From A37T11 sp964546645 (GTDB taxonomy: Bacteria > Bacteroidota > Bacteroidia > Sphingobacteriales > Sphingobacteriaceae), in the NCBI GenBank assembly GCA_964546645.1, contig CAZJKM010000015.1:1-40750 (forward strand): a stretch of DNA of 40,750 nt, in the 5' to 3' direction. Each line of letters opens with the position of its first letter. Position 1 is the first letter of the stretch. Shown piece by piece: positions 26,028 to 33,598 of the stretch. The notes under the pieces are model-generated. The model was given only the letters and a program-made list of their open reading frames with translations, was not told where the DNA came from and ran no database searches. Position numbers and translations under genes: made by a program.

Positions 26028-27672
26028 GGGGCGGTACCTCCTCACCGTGTGCGGTTGTTTCCCTGATGTTGAGCAGCAGCAATAATTCAAATACTACCAA
26101 CACGGACAGCTGTTCGAACCAATAATCGATGAAAAGCACGCCCATCATGAGCAGTAACACCGGAAACCCGTACGTGAGGCGGCTGCCCCGGCGCAGGAAA
26201 AAGAACAGGTAGTACCCGATGAACACAGCCAGGCCCAACAGACCATACTCTGAAATTAACTGACCATAAACGGAAAACGGCGTGTTCACCAGGGAATGCT
26301 GGCTCGACAGGCGGGTGAAGAAAGCCAGATACACATCGAGGTGGTTGGCCATAAAATCCGGATGGATATACGTATACTGTTTTGGAAACCCACCGGCTAT
26401 TCCCAAGCCGGTCGCCCTGAATGCCAGTTTTGAAGAAAAATTGCCCATACCGTTTCCGGTCAGGATTTTGCCGGGGTGGTGCGCCATGAACGTGGCGGTT
26501 TGCTTCATCGCGATCATCTTTCCCGGAAGTGCCGGCAGCGGGATCGCTTTGGAGGCGTACGGCAAAAAGGGCTCGTGCTGGGCAATGAATGGCAGCAGCG
26601 CCTGTTGCTGCGGCTGTGGGGCGTTGCGGTTTTGGTAAAATGCCGAGTGGATGTCCGGTGAGGGTATAAGAATACGCCCTTCGGCATTCCTGGGGGTGTC
26701 TTTGTCTTCATCGGGCTGGTTTTCAAGCCACTTCGGATAGTATACGGTGCTGACACTGTCGAGGTAAAGCCGAGCGGTTTTTTGCCGCTGCTCTTCCGGG
26801 CTGAGCAATGAATCGGGCAGTTGGGTGATCGGTATGGGTGTTGTTTCCGGGTCGGCTTTTTCTTTTAAGGGTTGCCGGAAGGTTTCGTTGGTATACTGCA
26901 TGTTCTGGGGTGAAACCCGGGCCATGAACACGACGAGCAACAGGGCGCAAACCACCATGATGCTTTTTTGGTCTTTGGTGCTCCTGAACAGCGCCAGGCA
27001 GCACAACACCAGCAAGAGAACCATGTTTGTGAAGTTGCTGACGGTGAGCAGCAGGACAGCCATGCAGACCAGTGTCATGGCGTATTGTTTCCGGGTAAGG
27101 AAATAGAGCATGCCCATGGCGTTCAGGACGGCATTGGTGGTAGAAGTATCGAACGTCACGCCTTTGATATAATCTCCCGTATTGATGAAATATTTCTGGT
27201 ATTGCCCCTGATACAGGTATGGGTTGACAGCTCCGGCATCCCACATGACGACCAGCAGGTTGCATGCGGATATCAATGTATTGATGACGAAAAAAACCAA
27301 TACGGTACGGTGGATGGTTGCGGGGCTATGCATTTCGACCGATAGTTTGACCTGGTGGATGGCCAGCAGGCAAAGCAGCCAGCATCCAAGGCCGATTAAG
27401 AATACTACCACATAATCAGGGGTGATCCGGGGCATGTTGATCAACAGCGTTAAAAGTGCAACACCGGCAATCAACGGATAGAATAAAGGCAGCCGTGAAC
27501 CTTTCAGCCGGAATCCGAATCCGGCATGGAACCGCAGCAAATAAACAAGTACAAGGGCCAGGATTTTGATGACCAGCTTTACATTCAGAAACAGTACAAG
27601 CAATACCAATAGCTTCCAGTCTATGCGACCTGTCCATGTCCTTAAATCAGCACCAATACCTTGAATACCCAT
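26020..27672 (-). CDS. Polymerase-like polytopic membrane protein (Wzy-type candidate), 550 aa
   Basis: About ten to eleven membrane segments are visible: several before residue 250 and three after 470. Between them lies an unusually long hydrophilic stretch of about 220 residues (252-470), rich in Pro and Gln (NRNAPQPQQQALLPF), followed by TGNGMGNFSSKLAFRATGLG and HPDFMANHLDVYLAFF, which resemble the large periplasmic loop of polysaccharide polymerases. Position between flippase and GT2, and overall topology, suggest Wzy-type repeat-unit polymerisation; no sequence signature proves it. It overlaps the GT2 gene by eight bases. An 80-base gap separates it from the flippase gene. Confidence 0.65.
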   Translation of the reverse strand: MGIQGIGADLRTWTGRIDWKLLVLLVLFLNVKLVIKILALVLVYLLRFHAGFGFRLKGSRLPLFYPLIAGVALLTLLINMPRITPDYVVVFLIGLGCWLLCLLAIHQVKLSVEMHSPATIHRTVLVFFVINTLISACNLLVVMWDAGAVNPYLYQGQYQKYFINTGDYIKGVTFDTSTTNAVLNAMGMLYFLTRKQYAMTLVCMAVLLLTVSNFTNMVLLLVLCCLALFRSTKDQKSIMVVCALLLVVFMARVSPQNMQYTNETFRQPLKEKADPETTPIPITQLPDSLLSPEEQRQKTARLYLDSVSTVYYPKWLENQPDEDKDTPRNAEGRILIPSPDIHSAFYQNRNAPQPQQQALLPFIAQHEPFLPYASKAIPLPALPGKMIAMKQTATFMAHHPGKILTGNGMGNFSSKLAFRATGLGIAGGFPKQYTYIHPDFMANHLDVYLAFFTRLSSQHSLVNTPFSVYGQLISEYGLLGLAVFIGYYLFFFLRRGSRLTYGFPVLLLMMGVLFIDYWFEQLSVLVVFELLLLLNIRETTAHGEEVPPHA

Positions 27673-27752
27673 ATCGCATCAAAAGCCACCGAAAATAATA
27701 CGGCTATAGTGTCCGGATGGTTGCCAATACCGGCAAAAACACCTGTATCCGG

Positions 27753-29180
27753 CTATGTAAAAAGCGCCTTCAGCACCCGCCGATCTTCCCACCGGATCTG
27801 CCTGGCCATAACAAGCAACACCATAAACATCAGGATTGCGGCGAGGCAGGCTTGATAGCCATTGGTAAAGTATGCCTTTGCCGTCAGGCCGCTGATCAGG
27901 CCGCAGCTTAGGTTGATAAGCAGCAAAGGCCCTATCCTGTTCAGTTCGGACAGTTGATGTTTGCAGGAATAGTAAGCGGTCTGTACAAGGCAGGCCATCA
28001 AAAAGGAAAGGGCGGCCCCGGTATTGCCAAACAGTGGTATCAGCAACAAACTCAGCGCTACTTTTACCGCGAAGGCGATGACGAAGCTGATCAGGATCAG
28101 CCTCATGCGTCCCTGGGCAAAATATATGCTCCAGAAAAAGTTGTTCAGGTACAGAAGCGGGAGGGATACCGAAAGGAAAAACACGGTGCTTACATTGATG
28201 GAACCGTATTTCCCTGCTGTAATGGTGTCGACAACCGGTACCCAGAGCATGTGCAGGGCAAGCGCCGTACCTACGGCGATGATCAATTCCACCCGGATTA
28301 AAAATGCCAGTTTCCCGGTGAGGTCGGCGTTGTGTTTGAAGGACCGGGTTAACCACGGCAGCAGCATGGGGGCAACGGCCAGCAAGGGCAAGGTAGCCAA
28401 TTCAAACACTTTATAGGCAAAGCTATATTCGGCCAGTTTGGCAGATGAAACGATGATGCCGATCAATAGCCAGTCCATCCGGCTCATGGCAGCAGTGATC
28501 ATTGTTACACCGGCTTGTGGCAGGCTCTCCCTGACCTGCAGCCATTGGGTCGCCACATGCCGGTTGACGGTAATGGGGATGTTGAGGCGTGTCCTGAAAA
28601 AGAAGACGCAACAGATGCATTCGATGCCGTCAGCCAATGCAAAAAGCACGGCGGCACGTTCCATGGTAATCAGCCCCAGCCAGGCCAGCACAATGAAACC
28701 GGATGCGCGGACAAGATTGGATATGACCAGCATGCCCGCCAGTAGCCGGAAGCGCTCCAGGCCGGCAATGACCTGTTTGAACGGCACGGAGAAATACATC
28801 ATCAGCTTGCCAAGTCCGACCGTCAGCAGCAGCCAGCACAGGTGAGCGTGCTGCGGCGCAATGAAAAAAGCACAGCAGATCAATACAGCGGCATAGAATA
28901 ATAATCCCGTAGTCAATGTGTGGGTCAGACAAACCGACAAAACCTGCGCGGCATGTTGGCCGCCTGCCACCTTCCGGATGGCCAATTGATCCATACCTAA
29001 CGGAAGCAGCTGAAAGGCAACAAGCAGGAAAGCCAGCACAAAATTGAGCGAGCCGAAGTCTTCTTTGTCAAGCTGAGCAGCGAGCAGATAAAAGACAACA
29101 AAGCCACATAATTGGTTCAATACCAACTGCGCACCGTTTGATGACAGGTTTTGCAACCGCTTTGCCTTTACCATCAGCAT
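27753..29180 (-). CDS. Wzx-type flippase, polysaccharide biosynthesis protein, 475 aa
   Basis: MATE/MOP-superfamily membrane protein with 12-14 hydrophobic segments over its full length. The N-terminus (NLSSNGAQLVLNQLCGFVVF; LDKEDFGSLNFVLAFLLV) matches the polysaccharide biosynthesis protein family, as does SRMDWLLIGIIVSSAKLAEYSFAYKVFE in the middle. Known role: Wzx flips undecaprenyl-linked repeat units across the inner membrane. Its start overlaps the preceding GT2 gene by seven bases; an ATG six bases further in, overlapping the stop as TGATG, is also possible. It is the only flippase in the window and fits a Wzx/Wzy-dependent pathway. Confidence 0.88.
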   Translation of the reverse strand: MLMVKAKRLQNLSSNGAQLVLNQLCGFVVFYLLAAQLDKEDFGSLNFVLAFLLVAFQLLPLGMDQLAIRKVAGGQHAAQVLSVCLTHTLTTGLLFYAAVLICCAFFIAPQHAHLCWLLLTVGLGKLMMYFSVPFKQVIAGLERFRLLAGMLVISNLVRASGFIVLAWLGLITMERAAVLFALADGIECICCVFFFRTRLNIPITVNRHVATQWLQVRESLPQAGVTMITAAMSRMDWLLIGIIVSSAKLAEYSFAYKVFELATLPLLAVAPMLLPWLTRSFKHNADLTGKLAFLIRVELIIAVGTALALHMLWVPVVDTITAGKYGSINVSTVFFLSVSLPLLYLNNFFWSIYFAQGRMRLILISFVIAFAVKVALSLLLIPLFGNTGAALSFLMACLVQTAYYSCKHQLSELNRIGPLLLINLSCGLISGLTAKAYFTNGYQACLAAILMFMVLLVMARQIRWEDRRVLKALFT

Positions 29181-29998
29181 TCCACATCAAGCTGTTCTTT
29201 GGCCAATTGCCGGTAAGCAGCCGGTTCGTTCTTTTCACAATTTATTAAGTGGTATTTCAGCCAGGTATACCGGTAGCGGATAAGGGCAAGGTGCAGGCCA
29301 TTAATGCCATTCAAAAAACCGAAACGGAGGATGTAGTCCCTGAAAAAGCCAAATCCCGGTGAAAAAAGCCGTTTTACCCAAGAGAGCCTCCGGTTGCTGG
29401 CGCCGTGCTGTTCGGAACTCAGGCGGGCATAAAGAGTCGTTTTATCACGGTATTCGCGGAGGTTTTTCGCCGAATAATGATGTATATGGCCGTCGATCCG
29501 TTTTTTCCTGGCGGACCGGGGCAGCAGCAGGGTTTCGTGTACGTTGGTTTCGGACCAGCGCACCCGCCTGCGGTTGAACAGCCGTACATGGTGCTCGTAT
29601 CCCCAGTTGCCAAAACGGATCAGTTTTTCCCCTAAGTACGATTTAAACCGGATGTCATATACGGTGTCGGGTTCCCCGAGCTTCAATTGCCGGAGTGACC
29701 TTATGAGTTCCGGATCGGGAACTTCATCCGCATCGAGGCTCAATATCCAATCGTGGCGGGCAATGGTATTGCCGAGGTTTTTGTTGGCTCCATATCCATA
29801 CCAGTTTTTGGCATAAACCCTGCCGCCGTGCCGCCGTGCAATTTCGGGGGTACCATCCGTGCTTCCGTTATCAATCACCACTACATCATCGGTAATCAAT
29901 AACGCCCGCTCCATGCAACGAGCTATCGAGTCAGCCTCATTCTTGGTAATAATAACGACGGAAATAGCCACCATAAAAGATTCAATAAAGGCATTCAT
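29174..29998 (-). CDS. Glycosyltransferase family 2, WaaE/KdtX-like, 274 aa
   Basis: GT2 protein of the LPS-core WaaE/KdtX-like group: ISVVIITKNEADSIARCMERA, VVVIDNGSTDGTPEIARRHG, WILSLDADEVPDPEL (metal-binding DxD type), then NWGYEHHVRLFNRRRVRW and WSETNVHETL, and the closing GFGFFRDYILRFGFLNGINGL. Length is typical. Either the ATG at 29998 or one at 29974 (MVAISVVIITKNEA) may be the start; the second fits the family better. It is the first gene of the long minus-strand run and is presumably driven by a promoter in the 112-base divergent gap before the SMP-30-like gene. The transferred sugar is unknown. Confidence 0.88.
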   Translation of the reverse strand: MNAFIESFMVAISVVIITKNEADSIARCMERALLITDDVVVIDNGSTDGTPEIARRHGGRVYAKNWYGYGANKNLGNTIARHDWILSLDADEVPDPELIRSLRQLKLGEPDTVYDIRFKSYLGEKLIRFGNWGYEHHVRLFNRRRVRWSETNVHETLLLPRSARKKRIDGHIHHYSAKNLREYRDKTTLYARLSSEQHGASNRRLSWVKRLFSPGFGFFRDYILRFGFLNGINGLHLALIRYRYTWLKYHLINCEKNEPAAYRQLAKEQLDVEC

Positions 29999-30055
29999 TG
30001 GTTTATATCGTTTTATATGCTGAAAAGGTTGCCTGTTCAGGTAGAAGTTTTTTGG

Positions 30056-30063
30056 TATTTTTG
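30056..30063 (+). promoter_or_regulatory. Candidate -7 box (TATTTTTG) before the SMP-30-like gene
   Basis: The sequence fits the Bacteroidota -7 consensus TAnnTTTG exactly and lies 47 bases before the ATG at 30111. A convincing -33 TTTG at the usual spacing is not seen; TTG at 30029-30031 is slightly far. The surrounding gap 29999-30110 also has to contain the promoter for the minus-strand run. Confidence 0.35.
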
Positions 30064-30110
30064 GCGTGTTGTATCAGAATGAAGACCCCTTATAGTTATA
30101 ATAATAACGT

Positions 30111-31001
30111 ATGAATCCTGCAATCGTCGTCCAATCCGCCTGTACGCTCGGCGAAGGCCCTATCTGGGATGCAGTGAACGGCAGGGTGCTCTGGGTAGAT
30201 ATCCACGAAGGTACTATCCACGAATGGCACATCGGAGACGATCGTCATGGGGTAACCCATGTAGGCGTAAAAGTGGGCGCAATTGCACTGGATACGAAGG
30301 GAGATCTTATTGCGGCCACGGCCAGGGGGTTTGCCCGGATCGGACTGGATAACGGTGCTGTCAGCTACATAGCCGATCCGGAAAGCCACCTGCCTGATAA
30401 CCGCTTCAACGATGGGAAGTGTGATCCGGCCGGGAGATTCTGGGCCGGGACGATGGACGGCGTGAATAATACGCCGCAAGCCGGAAAACTCTATGCGCTT
30501 GAAACGGATGGGGCCATATCCCTGAAAATACCGGGTGTGTCCTGTTCCAACGGTCTGGCCTGGAGCCCGGACAACCGCGTATTTTATCACATCGATACGC
30601 CGACGCGTGAAGTGGCTGCATATGATTATACAGCAGACACCGGTGCTATTACGAACCGGCGGGTGGTTATTGTGATACCCGAAGGAGACGGCGTGCCGGA
30701 TGGTATGACCATTGACACAGAGGGAATGTTATGGATTGCCTGCTGGGGAGGCTGGAAAGTAGCCCGCTGGAATCCGCATACCGGCAGGAAGCTGATGGAA
30801 ATTAAACTGCCGGTATCGTTGGTTACCTGCTGTACGTTTGGCGGCGACCACCTGAATGACCTGTATATTACGACCGCCAGAGACGGATTGACGGACGAGA
30901 AGCTTGCGGCCCAGCCGTTAGCCGGATCGCTGTTTGTGGTCAGGAATACGGGTTATACCGGCAGGGAAGCTTTTTTAGTGACTGGTGATTGGTGTCACTA
31001 A
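30111..31001 (+). CDS. SMP-30/gluconolactonase/LRE-family protein, 296 aa
   Basis: Six-bladed beta-propeller lactonase-type protein. Metal ligands expected from the family are present: Glu15 in TLGEGPIWD, Asn147 in CSNGLAWSPDN and Asp197 in GVPDGMTID, together with RFNDGKCDPAGRFWAGTM (Asn100, Asp101). There is no signal peptide, so it should be cytoplasmic. Family members hydrolyse sugar lactones such as gluconolactone or arabinonolactone; the substrate here is open. The last residues (VTGDWCH) are encoded by a hairpin sequence that includes the stop codon, so the natural C-terminus may have been changed by a small repeat insertion. It lies 34 bases upstream of surE. Confidence 0.9.
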   Translation: MNPAIVVQSACTLGEGPIWDAVNGRVLWVDIHEGTIHEWHIGDDRHGVTHVGVKVGAIALDTKGDLIAATARGFARIGLDNGAVSYIADPESHLPDNRFNDGKCDPAGRFWAGTMDGVNNTPQAGKLYALETDGAISLKIPGVSCSNGLAWSPDNRVFYHIDTPTREVAAYDYTADTGAITNRRVVIVIPEGDGVPDGMTIDTEGMLWIACWGGWKVARWNPHTGRKLMEIKLPVSLVTCCTFGGDHLNDLYITTARDGLTDEKLAAQPLAGSLFVVRNTGYTGREAFLVTGDWCH

Positions 31002-31012
31002 TCACCAGTTAC
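30978..31012. repeat. Inverted repeat (hairpin) spanning the SMP-30-like stop codon
   Basis: ACTGGTGATT at 30981-30990 pairs perfectly with AATCACCAGT at 31000-31009 around a nine-base loop; three more pairs, one of them G-T, extend the stem to 30978-31012. The stop codon TAA (30999-31001) lies within it. There is no T tract, so it is a weak terminator candidate; it resembles a small dispersed intergenic repeat. Confidence 0.55.
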
Positions 31013-31035
31013 CAATAAATTCTTAATTTAGCGGC

Positions 31036-31872
31036 ATGACAAAGAAGAAGCCCTCTATATTGGTGGTGAATGATGACGGGATCACGGCGCCCGGCATCCG
31101 GGTGCTGATCGAAGAAATGCAGCAGTTGGGGCATGTGACGGTCGTAGCGCCGGATAGCCCGCAGTCGGGCATGGGGCATGCCATTACCATTGCCAAGCCG
31201 CTCCGGATTGACCAGGTGGACCTGTACCCCGGTGTGGAAATGTACAAATGCTCCGGTACGCCGGTCGACTGTGTGAAGCTGGCCGTGAATAAGGTGTTCA
31301 AAGGCCGGAAGCCGGATATCTGTGTTTCCGGGATCAACCATGGACTAAACCACTCCATCAATGTGTTGTATTCCGGCACCATGTCAGCCGCAGTGGAGGG
31401 AGCCATTGAAAGTATTCCTTCCATCGGCTTTTCTTATGATGACTTTGCGCATGATGCTGATTTCAATAAATGCAGGCCGTTTATCCGCAGCATCGCTGGT
31501 AAAGTACTGCAGCATGGCCTGCCTGCCGGAACGTTGCTGAATGTGAATTTCCCGAATGTGGATCCTATTAAAGGAGCGCGAATCTGCCGGCAGGCGAATG
31601 CCAAATGGGCGGAGGAGTTTGATGAACGTACGGATCCGTATAACCGCCATTATTACTGGCTCACGGGTGTGTTTAAGCTGAATGATCAGGGGCAGGATAC
31701 GGATGTGTGGGCGTTGCATAACGGATATGCATCCGTGGTGCCGGTGCAATTTGATATGACGGCACACCATGCTATTCCCGAGCTCAATTCGTGGGGGTTT
31801 GAGGCTGATCCTCCTGAGCATCCGGAAGCGCCTTCAAGCCGGTCTCAGTTACGAAACGAATCACTGGGGTAA
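31036..31872 (+). CDS. surE: 5'/3'-nucleotidase SurE, 278 aa
   Basis: Metal-dependent nucleoside monophosphate phosphatase of the SurE family, cytoplasmic. The catalytic NDDG motif lies at residues 12-15 in ILVVNDDGITAPGI; further family blocks are VVAPDSPQSGMGHAIT, CSGTPVDCVKLA, and ICVSGINHGLNHSINVLYSG with the metal-binding Asn and GTMSAAVEGA after it. Length is in the usual 250-280 range. It is followed after one base by a small membrane protein gene and then lpxB, an order I associate with Bacteroidota. It probably shares a transcript with the downstream small gene. Confidence 0.96.
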   Translation: MTKKKPSILVVNDDGITAPGIRVLIEEMQQLGHVTVVAPDSPQSGMGHAITIAKPLRIDQVDLYPGVEMYKCSGTPVDCVKLAVNKVFKGRKPDICVSGINHGLNHSINVLYSGTMSAAVEGAIESIPSIGFSYDDFAHDADFNKCRPFIRSIAGKVLQHGLPAGTLLNVNFPNVDPIKGARICRQANAKWAEEFDERTDPYNRHYYWLTGVFKLNDQGQDTDVWALHNGYASVVPVQFDMTAHHAIPELNSWGFEADPPEHPEAPSSRSQLRNESLG

Positions 31873-31873
31873 T

Positions 31874-32119
31874 ATGCTGCAACAAAACAACTTGCTGACA
31901 GGTATCCTGTCGGGATTGGCAGCGCCTTTGCTGGCTATGTTGTTTACCGAGGTATGGGCGTTTAGCTTTCGCCAGCCGCATACGCTCTACGTGCTTGCCG
32001 CTTTGGTGAATCTATTGCTGGTACGTTTTTATTACAGGAGCGGGCGGGAGCTGGCGGCAAGGGGCGTTATTCTGGTGACGTTTGCAGCCATGTTATCGCT
32101 GTTGTGGATAAAATCTTAA
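31874..32119 (+). CDS. Small hydrophobic membrane protein, 81 aa
   Basis: I do not recognise a named family. The product has three hydrophobic stretches at about residues 8-27, 37-50 and 60-78, with basic residues between the last two (RFYYRSGRELAARG), so a small integral membrane protein is likely. The ATG at 31874 lies one base after the surE stop; the open frame continues upstream into surE, but that part is out of frame with surE and not needed. Placement between surE and lpxB hints at an envelope role. The open frame ends 32 bases before a block of 21-bp tandem repeats. Confidence 0.7.
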   Translation: MLQQNNLLTGILSGLAAPLLAMLFTEVWAFSFRQPHTLYVLAALVNLLLVRFYYRSGRELAARGVILVTFAAMLSLLWIKS

Positions 32120-32151
32120 TCAGCAGCCGGATAATTGATAGTGCCAGCCAA

Positions 32152-32445
32152 TTTCTATATAGAAGTGAGTAATTACTATATGGAAAAGGATAACTTCTAT
32201 ATAGTAAAATAGAATTACTATATAGAAATAGGTAATTGCTATATAGTAATGGGTAATTACCATATAGAAAAAAGGAATTACTATATATAAATGGTTGATT
32301 TTCATATAGAAAAATAGAATTACTACATCCCTATCAGTAATTACGATATGGAAAAAGGCGGTTGCGATATGAAAACGGCCGGTCGTTATATGAAGAGACA
32401 ATTGTTATAATGACAATGATGCGGTTATGATATGACAAAGAAAAA
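32152..32445. repeat. Array of fourteen degenerate 21-bp tandem repeats upstream of lpxB
   Basis: Read from 32152, the sequence falls into exactly fourteen 21-base units without any insertion or deletion. The best-kept form is TTACTATATAGAAATAGGTAA (one unit, 32215-32235 with close variants at 32173, 32236 and 32257). Each good unit has the palindrome CTATATAG, and GTAATTAC forms at unit junctions. Units 1-8 are well conserved; units 9-14 drift (CGATATG, CGTTATATG) and the last runs into the lpxB leader. The array ends five bases before the lpxB ATG. It is not a CRISPR array, because no unique spacers exist. Function unknown: regulator-binding array, RNA structure or replication-slippage tract are possible. 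Confidence 0.9.
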
Positions 32446-32450
32446 AGGAT

Positions 32451-33569
32451 ATGTATTATTACCTCATTGCCGGTGAAACATCCGGTGATCTGCACGGGGC
32501 TAACCTGATCAGGGAACTGAAGCGGCAGGATCCGGAAGCTTCTTTCCGGATTGTCGGGGGTGATGGCATGCAGCGGGAAAGCGGCGAGCAGGCTGTACTG
32601 CATACATCGAAGATGTCGTTCATGGGTTTCGTGGAAGTGCTGGCTAACCTCCGTACGGTGCTGAAGAACCTGAGACAGGTCAAGGCCGATCTGTTAGTTA
32701 ACCGGCCGGATGCACTGGTACTGATCGATTTCCCCGGTTTCAACCTGAAGATAGCCGGATTTGCAAAAAAGCACGGCATAAAGGTGTTCTACTATATCTC
32801 GCCTAAAGTATGGGCCTGGAACCAGCGGCGTGTCCTGAAGATAAAGCGTGTGGTGGATCATCTGTTCTGTATCCTGCCATTTGAAGTGGAGTTTTATCAG
32901 GAATGGGGTATGGAGGTGGATTATGTGGGGAACCCGCTGATGGATGCTATTGCGGCGTACCGTTTCCGCCCGGATTTTCTGCAGGAGAACGGGCTCGGTG
33001 CAAAACCACTGATCGCCTTGTTGCCTGGCAGCCGGAAGATGGAGATCAGTAAGTTATTGCCTGACATGGCCAAAGTGGCGCGACTCTTTCCGGGCCACCA
33101 GTGTGTGGTAGCGGGTGCCCCCAATTTTACCGAAGCTTATTACCGGCAATTCATGGGTGGACAGGACCTGCCGGTGGTCTTCGATGCCACGTATGACCTG
33201 CTGAAACACGCTGATGCCGCTGTGGTGGCCAGCGGCACCGCCACGCTGGAAACCGGATTGCTGCGCGTGCCGCAGGTGGTAGTATATAAAGCCAACGCCC
33301 TTACGGTTGCTATCGCCCGTGCGCTGATACAGGTCCGCTTTATTTCACTCGTGAATCTCATTACCGATATGCTGGCTGTACGGGAGCTCATCCAGCGGGA
33401 GTGCCATGCGGATGCCATGGCGGATGAGCTGGATATGCTGATCAACGACCCGGAATACCGGCAGAATGTATTGGAAAATTATGAGCTGCTGGCCGAAAAA
33501 GTAGGCCCCCCCGGGGCTTCGGAACGTACCGCACGGCTGATCATCGGGTATTTGAACCCGAACCCTTAG
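32451..33569 (+). CDS. lpxB: Lipid-A-disaccharide synthase LpxB, 372 aa
   Basis: GT19 enzyme that condenses UDP-2,3-diacylglucosamine with lipid X to give the lipid A disaccharide, at the cytoplasmic face of the inner membrane. Family motifs: YYLIAGETSGDLHGANLIRE at the N-terminus, VLIDFPGFNLKIAGFAKKHG, YYISPKVWAWNQRRVLKIKR, NPLMDAI, IALLPGSRKMEISKLLPDM and VASGTATLETGLLRVPQVVV. Length is normal. The ATG at 32451 is preceded by AAAAAAGGAT, a modest ribosome-binding sequence that belongs to the end of the repeat array. The next genes converge from the restriction-modification island. Confidence 0.96.
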   Translation: MYYYLIAGETSGDLHGANLIRELKRQDPEASFRIVGGDGMQRESGEQAVLHTSKMSFMGFVEVLANLRTVLKNLRQVKADLLVNRPDALVLIDFPGFNLKIAGFAKKHGIKVFYYISPKVWAWNQRRVLKIKRVVDHLFCILPFEVEFYQEWGMEVDYVGNPLMDAIAAYRFRPDFLQENGLGAKPLIALLPGSRKMEISKLLPDMAKVARLFPGHQCVVAGAPNFTEAYYRQFMGGQDLPVVFDATYDLLKHADAAVVASGTATLETGLLRVPQVVVYKANALTVAIARALIQVRFISLVNLITDMLAVRELIQRECHADAMADELDMLINDPEYRQNVLENYELLAEKVGPPGASERTARLIIGYLNPNP

Positions 33570-33598
33570 GCGGGATCAGCATATTATCTCATACTGTA

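Noticed and set aside
27679..28356. Open frame of 225 codons in another minus-strand frame of the flippase gene
   Set aside because: Overlaps the flippase frame entirely, with no domain and an odd Arg/Pro composition.
32120..32401. Minus-strand open frame of 93 codons with a seven-residue periodicity (FYIVITH-like)
   Set aside because: It exists because 21-bp repeats are a multiple of three and lack stops on that strand. There is no ribosome-binding sequence or sensible domain, so I treat it as a by-product of the repeat array, though translation cannot be excluded.
32152..32445. Possible CRISPR array
   Set aside because: Units follow one another without unique spacers and are degenerate; no cas genes are present.
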